Counted from the first letter of the stretch, positions 16,455 through 24,027 are shown. The stretch: 64,000 nt of DNA from UBA6059 sp040219045 (GCA_965229505.1 OZ245881.1:2914001-2978000); one strand, 5' to 3'. The notes: generated from the letters alone by a model not told the origin. Program-made: numbers and translations.

Positions 16455-16979
16455 TTAATTCTCTGATTCATCCAGTTTATCAAGACCATTCAGCCCCTGG
16501 ACATTCATGCTTCGGGCAATTCGCGAGATATTCTTTAGGTCAATCTCTCCATAGAGACTTAGGACGGCAAATCCCTTCTTGCCACCCGAGACCATGATCA
16601 GCTCGGAGATGATGCCTGACTTTTCCTTGATGGCGAAGTGGAAGTTTTCCTCCGCATCGAGTACGGTCATCAGCTCTTCAAATCCTGCTTTGTTGACCTC
16701 TGCGATCCCTTCTTTGTAGAGCTTGCTGGCATTGGCGACACTGTCTCCATAAAGTACTTTCATGCCCTTCAGCTTGCTCACTGCTTCGAGGAATTCCTGC
16801 TCTTCCTCACTGCCTGCCTCCAGTTCTGTGAATAGTGAGAACATCTTGCTGCTGATCGATGCTTTTACATAGTCCTCGTTATCACTGAATTGGTCGAAAT
16901 ATTTGCTTACCACTTCTCCCTGCGCCATGGCGCCAAAGGCAAGAAATAGTACTACTGCTAATGTTGATATCTTTTTCAT
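16455..16979 (-). CDS. DUF4252 domain-containing protein
   Basis: A 174-residue secreted protein with a signal peptide ending FGAMAQ. The mature part shows the DUF4252 pattern: VVSKYFDQFSDNEDYVKASISSKMFSLFTEL, then LKGMKVLYGDS, FEELMTVLDAEENFHFAIKEK, ELIMVSGGKKGFAVLSLYGEIDLKNISRIARSM. Function of the family is unknown; it is usually encoded with ECF sigma/anti-sigma genes. Its start overlaps the stop of the anti-sigma-like gene by ATGA, so it is translated from the same message. Confidence 0.92.
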   Translation of the reverse strand: MKKISTLAVVLFLAFGAMAQGEVVSKYFDQFSDNEDYVKASISSKMFSLFTELEAGSEEEQEFLEAVSKLKGMKVLYGDSVANASKLYKEGIAEVNKAGFEELMTVLDAEENFHFAIKEKSGIISELIMVSGGKKGFAVLSLYGEIDLKNISRIARSMNVQGLNGLDKLDESEN

Positions 16980-17407
16980 AATTGTGCTTCTTTTATAATT
17001 TCTTCTGCTTGACTAATCTTATTTAACTGTGTTGTATGCTCCTGTCCTTTGTTGAGTGAAGTGGACATTTTCGCCAGCACCGTTTGCGCTAGTTCATAGG
17101 CCTGCTCAGGATCATCAATCTCAAAATTGTTTTTCCTGCCAGTATCTCTCAGGATCATCGTACCCACGAGTATGCCGATGGCGATGGTCGCCGCTACCGC
17201 AAATTTTGATCGCGAGTACCAGCTGCCAGGTCGCTTGAAGCCCTTAGCAGAAACGACTTTCGCTTCTTTGCTCAGGCCTCTGAAGTACAATCCTGTCGGA
17301 GCGAGCGAAGGATTGGCTTTGTAGTAACCCTTCAATTCTTCCTCCTCCTGCAGAGACGTCTCTCCAGCCCAATATTTGGTCAATAGCTCTTCAATTCGCG
17401 ATTCCAT
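16976..17407 (-). CDS. Anti-sigma-factor-like single-pass membrane protein
   Basis: The frame opens at 17416; the ATG at 17407 (MESRIEELLTKYWAGETSLQEEEEL) is the more typical start. The first 45 residues form the acidic helical region with the phrase LLTKYWAGETS..EEEELK common in Bacteroidota anti-sigma factors. One transmembrane segment follows (KFAVAATIAIGILVGTMIL, about residues 67-86). The rest is a short periplasmic helix. It overlaps the ECF sigma gene (17 bases) and the DUF4252 gene (4 bases). It probably holds the sigma factor at the inner membrane. Confidence 0.8.
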   Translation of the reverse strand: MESRIEELLTKYWAGETSLQEEEELKGYYKANPSLAPTGLYFRGLSKEAKVVSAKGFKRPGSWYSRSKFAVAATIAIGILVGTMILRDTGRKNNFEIDDPEQAYELAQTVLAKMSTSLNKGQEHTTQLNKISQAEEIIKEAQL

Positions 17408-17897
17408 AGGCTTCAATTTTTTGTAATGACGACCTTACTTTGGTTCGTGCACGATGTAGATTCACTTTCACTTCGGATAGATTGAGCGACAACACCTCAG
17501 AAATCTCCTGATACGTCATCCCATCTATTTCCCGGAGGTGAAAGACCTCCTGCTGCTTTTGCGGTAGTGTGTCCAGCACAAGCTGGAGCCACTTCTGCTG
17601 ATCCTCCATCAATGTATCATGGTCGGCCTTCACCTGATCCGGCTTCTCCTCCTGCTCCCGGGGCAGGATGGTAAACCGGTTGGTTTTTACCCAATCAAAG
17701 CATTGATTGCGAGTGATCCGCATGGCCCAAGCCTCAGTATTGTCCACCTTAGACAGCATTTCGCGCTTGTTCCAAATCTTCACTAAACACTCCTGAACCA
17801 CATCGTGCGCAGTATCCCCGTCCTTCAGGATCGATAATGCATATCGATACATCCGTTGAGAGGCTGGCAGTATGTTTTGTTCAAAGAGTGACGACAT
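17391..17897 (-). CDS. ECF-type RNA polymerase sigma factor
   Basis: A 168-residue sigma-70 family protein. Region 2 covers about residues 10-75 (MYRYALSILKDGDTAHDVVQECLVKIW and AWAMRITRNQCFDWVK). Region 4 covers about 110-160 (LPQKQQEVFHLREIDGMTYQEISEVLSLNLSEVKVNLHRARTKVR). Length is normal. The downstream gene encodes its likely membrane anchor. It starts the operon sigma, anti-sigma, DUF4252, which by context may sense envelope state. Confidence 0.95.
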   Translation of the reverse strand: MSSLFEQNILPASQRMYRYALSILKDGDTAHDVVQECLVKIWNKREMLSKVDNTEAWAMRITRNQCFDWVKTNRFTILPREQEEKPDQVKADHDTLMEDQQKWLQLVLDTLPQKQQEVFHLREIDGMTYQEISEVLSLNLSEVKVNLHRARTKVRSSLQKIEAYGIAN

Positions 17898-18276
17898 TCT
17901 GTAAGGCAGACTGTGCGTCGCTAGGAAAAGTTACAGGTGGTGTGAAATTATTTTCGGTGAGGGATGGAGGTACTACCGTGAACAGGAAGAATTTTTAGTT
18001 GCAAAGTCAGGATGGTTGACATGCATGAAACCTAACATACGTCATTCCGCGCAGGCGGGAATCTGTATGTTGTTGGTACAGCTAAGAATAGAAGCAGCTG
18101 CGATGTATACAGGAAGCTCAATCTTCCTTGACTTGAGGCACAAGCGACACGCCTGTCTGTTTGCCGTCAAGGCAGGCTTGCACCAGCAGGGGGATAGCCT
18201 AGAGAAGGTTGGAGATACTACCGTGAATGGTAGCCTGATTTAGGTCTAGATAATTGCTCAGTCCTAGAAGGCCATT
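17898..18276. other. Intergenic stretch with short repeats, no gene supported
   Basis: The 379 bases between the ECF sigma gene start and the nuclease gene stop carry a pair of near-identical direct repeats (17965-17982 and 18210-18227). There is a hairpin-rich fragment near 18040 containing CATTCCGCGCAGGCGGGAAT, and an imperfect hairpin around GCCTG...CAGGC at 18149-18177. The 75-residue frame across 18016-18243 has no recognisable features and covers these repeats, so I do not call it. Confidence 0.55.
17965..18227. repeat. Direct repeat pair TGGAGRTACTACCGTGAA
   Basis: TGGAGGTACTACCGTGAA at 17965-17982 recurs as TGGAGATACTACCGTGAA at 18210-18227 (17 of 18 identical), 245 bases apart, enclosing the hairpin-containing stretch. 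Confidence 0.65.
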
Positions 18277-19443
18277 TTAGACGCTTGCCATAATCGAGTG
18301 AATATCCTCTGTCCAATCTTCGGTAATTCGAACATTGCTGTTAAAATGACTGGTGCATGAATCTTTTCTCAAAGCAAGATTGGAGGTTAGGTGAAATTTG
18401 AACTGCCACTTTTCAGTACAAGGGTGAAGACAAGCAGCTAAAATCTCAAAATCTGAGGGTTTATAGAAACGCGAACACGGATCTCCTTTTGACGCTCTCG
18501 TTTTTTGGAAGTCTAGTCTTATAGTCCCATCTGCCAATGTTTTTCTTAGAACATTTTTACATTCAATTAGCATCGGTTTGCCACCTTTATAGACTATTTC
18601 AAAATCAGGACGGCCATCTTGTTCCAATTGTGTGCAAGAATCAATACCCTCAGTATTCTCTAAAAGTGTTTTTAAGTGACGTTCGGCAACCCATCCTCTT
18701 ACTGGCATAAGAAGTCTAGGTGTCCCGTGGATAATTTCTAGGAGTTCGTTAACCGATAACCCGAAGTAGTCCTCCGTTTCATTTTTGGCGTTATCGGAGA
18801 TCAGTTTTCTATGTTTTGTAACGCTAGACGGTTGTTGCTTTAGATAATCTTGAAAATTCTCTGCCAATAGAGATCTGTGTCCTTGATCTAGTCCTTTTGC
18901 CGCTGTTTCGAAAAGAGCATAATTATAAAACGCTTCAATGGTTCCACCAACCATTGTCTCAATAGGAAAATCATCACTGCTTCTACGATCTCTTTCCCAG
19001 TAGTGCCACCCTTTCTCTAATATTTCCTCGACCTCTTTTTTCTTGAATTCAATGGAAATAAAGAACTTCGTGAGTCCATGTAGTATAGGATCAATACCAA
19101 CAAAAACGTCTCTAATCGGATCAATTCCAACAACTAGTGTTGTGTATAGCTGGAACGGGTCTTGCCATATCTGATGCAACATACCATCCTTTGAGCCATA
19201 TTTAATCTGAAATCTATGTTCATCCTCCGGTCTATTCTTTGTTGTTTTTGAATTGGCTAAGAAAGCATATACAATTATTCCGTTCTTCAGTCCATTTGAA
19301 TCTTCAAACGTAATTCTAAAAGGAGCGCTGGAGTATCCAGAACTGCCCAGTATTTTACACCCCGACCGTTTAAGACTCGCAAGTATCCAGTCATGCAGTG
19401 GTTTCTTGCTAGCCCTACTTACCCGATATGATCGGTAGTCCAT
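18277..19443 (-). CDS. Putative type II restriction endonuclease (PD-(D/E)xK fold), partner of the C5 methyltransferase
   Basis: A 388-residue protein with no family I can name. A candidate catalytic core is near the C-terminus: P279-D280, then E294-C-K296 (LIECKN), giving the PD-x13-ExK arrangement of many nucleases. An upstream helix with E254 (WVAERHLKTLLE) could supply the extra acidic residue often found in such folds. The N-terminal 130 residues form a separate domain with VGIDPI repeated at 106-111 and 116-121. Only 13 bases separate it from the upstream methyltransferase gene on the same strand, which is the strongest reason for the call. The region is AT-richer than the window average, suggesting horizontal transfer. 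Specificity is unknown. Confidence 0.65.
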   Translation of the reverse strand: MDYRSYRVSRASKKPLHDWILASLKRSGCKILGSSGYSSAPFRITFEDSNGLKNGIIVYAFLANSKTTKNRPEDEHRFQIKYGSKDGMLHQIWQDPFQLYTTLVVGIDPIRDVFVGIDPILHGLTKFFISIEFKKKEVEEILEKGWHYWERDRRSSDDFPIETMVGGTIEAFYNYALFETAAKGLDQGHRSLLAENFQDYLKQQPSSVTKHRKLISDNAKNETEDYFGLSVNELLEIIHGTPRLLMPVRGWVAERHLKTLLENTEGIDSCTQLEQDGRPDFEIVYKGGKPMLIECKNVLRKTLADGTIRLDFQKTRASKGDPCSRFYKPSDFEILAACLHPCTEKWQFKFHLTSNLALRKDSCTSHFNSNVRITEDWTEDIHSIMASV

Positions 19444-19456
19444 ATACTTTGTTCAA

Positions 19457-20704
19457 TTAGTATGATGCATTTAATCTTTCAGCTCCATAGCCCATTCCAG
19501 TACCTGGATGTGGTTCGTGTTCTCCAATTAACTCTAAGAACTTCGAAGGAACTTGAGAAGGGGTTATAGATTCGGGGAGTTCAGCCCTTTTTCTAGGAAT
19601 CAAGGTCGCACTAGAGCTTTCAAATTCAAGCTCGTCAAAAAAGCGTGATCTCATTTTGAGTGCCACGATTTCAGCTAAAGCTGAAGGAACTGCGTTACCA
19701 ATTTGCTTCTGAACATCGATTCTACTACCGAGCACTACGTAATTGGATGGAAATGTCTGTAGAGCTGCAAGTTCTTCCATAGCTAGGTGCCTACTATCCC
19801 AATGGAATGGGCCTGTTGAAGGGCCCGGTTGCGCTGTTAAGGTCCATGAGGGTTTGTCTTTTGACAGTTTAAGTAAAAAGTTCCAATATCTTCGCCTCCA
19901 TCCGAATAATGGTTTGCCATCGCCTCGATCTGTATGATATAGGTAATTCTGGCCTTCTGGAATTGAGGGTAAAAGTTCTGCCCACTTACCTTTTACTGAC
20001 AAGCCCTCCAAGTCTGGGTTCATATGACCAATTGCATCCCAAGCGGTGGTTGGTTCCAAGAGCCGCGAAGGCAGATTCAATGATATTTCCTTTCTATTTT
20101 TTCCCCATGCGTGCGTAGGTAATAATTCTCCAAACAGCTTACCATCTCGATGAGCAATAAGCAATACGCGTTCCCTAATTTGAGGAACTCCATAGCGCGC
20201 AGCATTAACACGTAAGCTTTGTACCTGGTAATTAGTGCCTTCTTCTTTGTTTATCTCGGCCACTCTATCCAAGATATATTGAAAACCCTCAGACTTACCT
20301 TTGTATGAAAGACCAGCAACATTCTCAAGGAGGAATGCTTGAGGTAGAGTTGCTCTTAAGACGCGTAAATATTCGTCGAGAGTCTTTGCTCTAGGATCTT
20401 CAAGACGTTTGGTTTCACCTGTTGCCCAAAATCCTGATTTAGAAAAGGGCTGACATGGCGGCCCACCAATTAAGACATGCGCTTCTCCTTTTTTGAGTTC
20501 ACCTTTTTCTAATAGCTCGTTTGAAGAAACATCATGAATATCCTTATGAATTATCGGCCAATCGCGATTAAATCTTAGGGTGCGAACACATTTGTCATCT
20601 ATTTCTACAGCAACGCTAGTTTCAAAACCCGCAGACTCGAAACCTAAGTCTAGACCTCCTGCACCAGTAAATAGACTCACAATTTTTTTTGGGGACGAAT
20701 TCAT
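19457..20704 (-). CDS. DNA (cytosine-5) methyltransferase
   Basis: A 415-residue C5-MTase. I start it at the ATG at 20704; the longer frame begins at TTG 20710. Motif I is SLFTGAGGLDLGFESAGF (AdoMet binding). Motif IV is GGPPCQPFS, with catalytic Cys84. Motif VI is the ENV of FLLENVAGL, motif VIII is PQIRERVLLIA, and motif X is QIGNAVPSALAE. The target-recognition region lies between motifs VIII and IX (about residues 185-300). It modifies DNA that the adjoining putative nuclease would otherwise cut. Gene order is methyltransferase first, nuclease 13 bases later. No controller protein is visible. Confidence 0.95.
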   Translation of the reverse strand: MNSSPKKIVSLFTGAGGLDLGFESAGFETSVAVEIDDKCVRTLRFNRDWPIIHKDIHDVSSNELLEKGELKKGEAHVLIGGPPCQPFSKSGFWATGETKRLEDPRAKTLDEYLRVLRATLPQAFLLENVAGLSYKGKSEGFQYILDRVAEINKEEGTNYQVQSLRVNAARYGVPQIRERVLLIAHRDGKLFGELLPTHAWGKNRKEISLNLPSRLLEPTTAWDAIGHMNPDLEGLSVKGKWAELLPSIPEGQNYLYHTDRGDGKPLFGWRRRYWNFLLKLSKDKPSWTLTAQPGPSTGPFHWDSRHLAMEELAALQTFPSNYVVLGSRIDVQKQIGNAVPSALAEIVALKMRSRFFDELEFESSSATLIPRKRAELPESITPSQVPSKFLELIGEHEPHPGTGMGYGAERLNASY

Positions 20705-20736
20705 ATTCAAAGAAACAGAATACTAATAACTATTCA

Positions 20737-20822
20737 TTTCACCTAATCTAATAAATCTCACTTAGCATTTCTTGCCTTAATAATCTCGAGTGCTACTATA
20801 AATCCAGTAAATGACGTTTCCT
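20737..20822 (-). pseudogene. Decayed C-terminal remnant of a RAYT-B gene
   Basis: On the minus strand this segment encodes WIYSSTRDY followed by a stop and further degraded codons. It aligns with WIYSSARDYEGKKG and the 3' end of RAYT-B (13308-13400) including the nearby CTATAAATCCA. The N-terminal four fifths of the gene are missing, and a REP-B fragment follows at 20838-20864, so an internal deletion joined the gene end to the flanking repeat. Confidence 0.75.
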
Positions 20823-20837
20823 ATAAAAAAAAATGAG

Positions 20838-20864
20838 CTCAGTGAGACGCTAAGGCCAGTGCTG
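20838..20864. repeat. REP-B palindrome fragment
   Basis: CTCAGTGAGACGCTAAGGCC followed by AGTG is a slightly altered version of the REP-B segment CTCAGCGAGACGCTAAGACC found upstream of RAYT-B. Confidence 0.7.
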
Positions 20865-20874
20865 CATTAAACGT

Positions 20875-20893
20875 GTAATTACATTATAATTAC
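20875..20893. promoter_or_regulatory. Candidate MazEF operator dyad
   Basis: A perfect 19-bp dyad GTAATTA-CATTA-TAATTAC ends 13 bases before the first ATG of the antitoxin gene. MazE-type antitoxins usually bind such palindromes and repress their own operon, so this is the expected site; binding is inferred. Confidence 0.6.
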
Positions 20894-20906
20894 GTATTTT
20901 CGTACT

Positions 20907-21167
20907 ATGATGGCAAGACTTATACAGATCGGTAACTCCAAAGGAGTTAGGCTACCAAAGAGTGTAATAGAGAAGTACAGCTTGGTTGATGAACTGGAAA
21001 TCATCGAATCAGAGGAGGGGATCATCATCAAGCCGGTCACTACCAAAGTCCGAGAAGGATGGGAGGAGCAATTCAGGTCGGCTAATGCATCGTCAGAGAA
21101 GGATGATGATTTCTCAGACTTCACCTCTGTTTCTAACGAATTTGATTCCTCCGAATGGACGTGGTAA
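20907..21167 (+). CDS. mazE: MazE/AbrB-type antitoxin
   Basis: An 86-residue protein starting at either of two ATGs (20907 or 20910). The N-terminal swapped-hairpin AbrB/MazE domain is MARLIQIGNSKGVRLPKSVIEKYSLVDELEI, with the conserved GNSxGVRLPKSV. The C-terminal half is acidic and probably unfolded (SSEKDDDFSDF), as expected for the toxin-neutralising part. It overlaps the toxin gene by 13 bases. A 19-bp palindrome lies immediately upstream. The module is placed between decayed RAYT-B fragments. Confidence 0.93.
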   Translation: MMARLIQIGNSKGVRLPKSVIEKYSLVDELEIIESEEGIIIKPVTTKVREGWEEQFRSANASSEKDDDFSDFTSVSNEFDSSEWTW

Positions 21168-21478
21168 GATATGGTGTCTACTGGGCCAACCTGGATCCAA
21201 CGATTGGACGAGAGATGAAGAAGACAAGACCCGTAGTGGTCGTTTCTCCTGATGTAATGAATACAAATCTGGGGACAGTGTTGGTTTGTCCGCTTACTAG
21301 TTCTGGTAAGAAATATCCAACCAGAGTGTCAGTGGTGGTAAATGGAAAAGCGGGAGAAGTGGCGGTGGATCATACCCGCTCCTTGGATAAAAAACGGCTA
21401 ACTAGTCAAATAGGTGTCTTGAATGATGATGAGATTGATCGGCTGGTTGATACCTTGTTGGAGGTTTTTAGAAGGTAG
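21155..21478 (+). CDS. mazF: MazF/PemK-type mRNA interferase toxin
   Basis: A 107-residue endoribonuclease toxin. The MazF opening YGVYWANLDPTIGREMKKTRPVVVVSPD has the conserved Arg in the GREMxKxRP loop. LVCPLTSSGKKYPTRV and VAVDHTRSLDKKRL follow; the Thr/Ser and Arg there match active-site positions of the family. It would cleave mRNA at short sequences when the antitoxin is degraded. Coupling by overlap with mazE supports a functional module. Confidence 0.95.
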   Translation: MDVVRYGVYWANLDPTIGREMKKTRPVVVVSPDVMNTNLGTVLVCPLTSSGKKYPTRVSVVVNGKAGEVAVDHTRSLDKKRLTSQIGVLNDDEIDRLVDTLLEVFRR

Positions 21479-21499
21479 CCTCAAACAAAAGAATGATCT

Positions 21500-21775
21500 C
21501 TAGAGCACCTCCTGTGCCTTTTTATTCTGCTTGAGGACTAAAGAATGAAGAAACTCTGGCGCAAAATCCGCTCCGCAATCCCAACCAATTGTCCATCGAT
21601 CTTTTGTGAATGTCTTAAAGTAATTCACATCCTTAAGGGGTTCGAATACTTCTCCCCAGATTTCATCCCGCAGGTCTACCACCCCGTTGAGCCCGTCAGA
21701 AAAAGTGAGTTCGATTCTGTAATCGATTAGATAATCAGCCTTTTCGACCTTAATAAGTAACATCTCGCTTTTCAT
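21500..21775 (-). CDS. DUF2442 domain-containing protein
   Basis: A 91-residue protein. The pattern DYRIELTFSDGLNGVVDLRDEIWGEVFEPLKDVNYFKTFTKDRWTIGWDCGADFAPEFL is the DUF2442 signature. This small fold is commonly encoded beside a DUF4160 protein, and the pair is suspected to be a toxin-antitoxin-like module; this role is not proven. The start overlaps the stop of the upstream DUF4160 gene by one base (TAATG), and the gene converges with mazF. Confidence 0.9.
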   Translation of the reverse strand: MKSEMLLIKVEKADYLIDYRIELTFSDGLNGVVDLRDEIWGEVFEPLKDVNYFKTFTKDRWTIGWDCGADFAPEFLHSLVLKQNKKAQEVL

Positions 21776-22032
21776 TAGTCCAGTGGTTTGATCTTATTTA
21801 ACGGTTTTCTTTGCTCAATAAGTTTCCAGTTTTCTAATAGAGCCTGCTTGTTTTGATCTAACCAATCGTGGACAAGATTAATTGCTCTTCTTGACAGGTG
21901 ACCCGTCACCTCACCAGTCTCAATATTGATAACCGCTTCATAATCCTGATATTCTACATGAAAATGAGGTGGGTTGTGCTCATTAAAATACATCTTGATG
22001 ATAATTCCATAGAACCGACTTATCTCCGGCAT
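21775..22032 (-). CDS. DUF4160 domain-containing protein
   Basis: An 85-residue protein with the DUF4160 hallmark MPEISRFYGIIIKMYFNEHNPPHFHVEYQ, including HNPPHFHV, and RRAINLVHDWLDQNKQALLENW in the C-terminal helix. It is translated together with the DUF2442 gene. The His-rich HFHV motif suggests metal binding or catalysis, but biochemical function is not established. Confidence 0.92.
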   Translation of the reverse strand: MPEISRFYGIIIKMYFNEHNPPHFHVEYQDYEAVINIETGEVTGHLSRRAINLVHDWLDQNKQALLENWKLIEQRKPLNKIKPLD

Positions 22033-22084
22033 ATGATAAAGATAGAAAATTCATAAGACGTTCGGCAGTTGGATTAAGCTAATT

Positions 22085-22165
22085 CTGGTCTTAGAGACTC
22101 GCTGAGAACTCAGTTCATCTAATCTAAGAAATAGATTTCAACTAGCCTTTCTTATCTTCATTAGG
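22085..22165 (-). pseudogene. REP-B repeat joined to a decayed RAYT-B 3' end
   Basis: CTGGTCTTAGAGACTCGCTG at 22085-22104 is a REP-B-like palindrome. The following bases, read on the minus strand, give a degraded KKG..IYFLD matching the last residues of RAYT-B (KKGLIDIYFLD), with an in-frame stop and a frameshift. Alignment to 13300-13355 is clear over about 50 bases. Only the gene end survives. Confidence 0.65.
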
Positions 22166-22263
22166 GTCTGTCTAGCATACAATTCGACTCGTTACTAGTT
22201 TTCGTTTTCAAAACGAGGACTCCTGGGGCATCCCGGTCTCGGACGAGGTTTGCGCGTAATTAG

Positions 22264-23148
22264 CTAGGTAGCTTTCTGATACACCCTCACCCAGTCTACA
22301 TACATGTATTGAGGAAAGGAGGTGGTCTCGTCGGGTCGACCGGCCCAGGTACCACCTACCGCAATGTTGATTAGGATAAAGTACTTGTTATGAAACTCGG
22401 TAAACTCGTCACCGGTGATATCCACAGCGGCGTACTCTTCACCATCGACCAACCAGCGGATCTGCTGCTCATCCCATGCGAGTTCGAAGATGTGAAAGTC
22501 ATCGGCAAAGCGACCTTCTTTCAGTTTATAGTGGATAGCGTCGAGCATACCATGTTCACCCGCAGCGTCGGCATAGTGGATATTGGCCTCTACTACGCCA
22601 TCATCTTTGGAGCCATATAGTTCCAGGATATCGATCTCGCCACAAAAGGGCCAGGGGGTATCACCGCCATTTTCATCGATATTGTCTCCAAGCATCCAGA
22701 AGGCAGGCCACATACCTGCGCCATGTGGTAGCTTCATTCGGGCCACTATCTTGCCATACTGCCAGGATTGTTTTCCAGCAGTATTCAGTCGGCCGGAGGT
22801 GTATTGATTCATTCCATGCGCATCACCCTCATGGATAGCTTTGATCACTAGCTTGTTGTCTTCGATGTAAGCATTGTCGGGGCTATCAGTGTACCTCTGC
22901 CATTCTTCGTTGAAGCGACCTGCTGGTTCGACTTGTCTGTTCCAGTTGGAGGTATCCAGTTCACTACCGTCAAATTCATCTGCCCAGACGAGTTGATAGT
23001 CACTGCCTGGGTTATAGGTCGTCTTAGCATTCGACTCGGTGGACATGTTGATATTCTCTTCTTCCATAGCTTCAGGTTGCGGTTTACTTCCGCAGGCGCT
23101 TATAAAAATCAATAAGGTAAGTGAGATTGTAAGTTGGTTAACCGTCAT
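22264..23148 (-). CDS. Glycoside hydrolase family 16 lipoprotein (beta-glucanase-like)
   Basis: A 294-residue lipoprotein (signal peptide with FISAC, Cys19). The GH16 fold starts at YQLVWADEFDGSELDTSNWNRQ. The catalytic motif GEIDILEL contains the nucleophile and acid Glu residues (ExDxxE). Other landmarks are GRLNTAGKQSWQYGKIVARMKLP, GMWPAFWMLG and FDDFHIFELAWDEQQIRWLVDGEEY. The likely substrate is a beta-1,3- or mixed-linked glucan such as laminarin. It lies 12 bases downstream of a second GH16 gene, so the two form an operon. Confidence 0.94.
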   Translation of the reverse strand: MTVNQLTISLTLLIFISACGSKPQPEAMEEENINMSTESNAKTTYNPGSDYQLVWADEFDGSELDTSNWNRQVEPAGRFNEEWQRYTDSPDNAYIEDNKLVIKAIHEGDAHGMNQYTSGRLNTAGKQSWQYGKIVARMKLPHGAGMWPAFWMLGDNIDENGGDTPWPFCGEIDILELYGSKDDGVVEANIHYADAAGEHGMLDAIHYKLKEGRFADDFHIFELAWDEQQIRWLVDGEEYAAVDITGDEFTEFHNKYFILINIAVGGTWAGRPDETTSFPQYMYVDWVRVYQKAT

Positions 23149-23160
23149 GTAGAATTTGAT

Positions 23161-24027
23161 TTAACTCCTCTTCTCATGCCTCACCCAGTCCACTTCCATG
23201 ACCCATTCGCCCTCCATAGGTGAGTCAGTGATCTTTGCAAAGTTGAGTATGGCGAACATCGGTTCAGGATACTTATCGCCTTCACCAGGATTGCGGTAGA
23301 CTTCCTCTCCATCCAATCGATAGACTAAGTCACTCCCTTCCCATTCGACGCTATACTCATGAAACTCATTGAGTGTGGCTGGGAAGTTTCTGCGACTGCT
23401 CTCCCAATCTCCTTTGTCGCATTCACCAAGGCTGACAATAGCGCCTGTAGTAAACTCATCCTTCATATGGTCGCCATGGTGCTCGAAGATATCGATCTCT
23501 CCTGAGCCAGTGAGCGGCCAACAAACATTCTCATCCTCTTCCTGTACCGGAGGCTCATTGTTTTGTGCACCGAGTAGCCACCATGCCGGGAACTGGCTGG
23601 CCTCACCATTGCTTGACAATTTGAGCCGAGCGGTCCATCGCCCTTTGACAAACTCTTTGCGATTTTTTGAGCAGATGCGACCTGCTACGTACTCTGTGTC
23701 AGGGTGCTGATTGCCATGCTTATCAAAGTTGTCGCAAACCATCTTTTCACCAATATTGACCACTTTGATCTTTAACGTACCATCACTGACCTCTCGGGTG
23801 CCAAACTCACCGTCAGGTACATAGCAGTGGTTTTCATTGTTGACCCAAATCCGCTGGTCCTGCCAGTTATCAGGGTTGAAAGTTTCAAAATCGTCTTGAA
23901 AATCAACTATCCATTCAGGTTTTTCCATTGTTTCTTCTGGTTCGGAAGGCGTTTCTTTTTTAGGTCCGCTGCAGTTCATGAGGAGTAGTGTGATAAGTAC
24001 AAGTAGTGAGGTAGTTAGTGCTTTCAT
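23161..24027 (-). CDS. Glycoside hydrolase family 16 lipoprotein
   Basis: A 288-residue lipoprotein (LLMNCSG, Cys19). GH16 marks are WIVDFQDDFETFNPDNWQDQRI, the catalytic GEIDIFEH, FVKGRWTARLKLSS, FPAWWLLG and FHEYSVEWEGSDLVYRLDGEEVY. The ExDxxE motif is intact. It differs enough from the adjacent GH16 (about residues 60-90 and loops) to suggest another linkage or chain-length preference. Both would be exported to the cell surface or periplasm. Confidence 0.93.
   Translation of the reverse strand: MKALTTSLLVLITLLLMNCSGPKKETPSEPEETMEKPEWIVDFQDDFETFNPDNWQDQRIWVNNENHCYVPDGEFGTREVSDGTLKIKVVNIGEKMVCDNFDKHGNQHPDTEYVAGRICSKNRKEFVKGRWTARLKLSSNGEASQFPAWWLLGAQNNEPPVQEEDENVCWPLTGSGEIDIFEHHGDHMKDEFTTGAIVSLGECDKGDWESSRRNFPATLNEFHEYSVEWEGSDLVYRLDGEEVYRNPGEGDKYPEPMFAILNFAKITDSPMEGEWVMEVDWVRHEKRS

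Noticed and set aside
18016..18243. 75-residue frame on the plus strand before the R-M pair
   Set aside because: It runs through hairpins and one of the direct repeats, has no signal or domain, and looks like chance.
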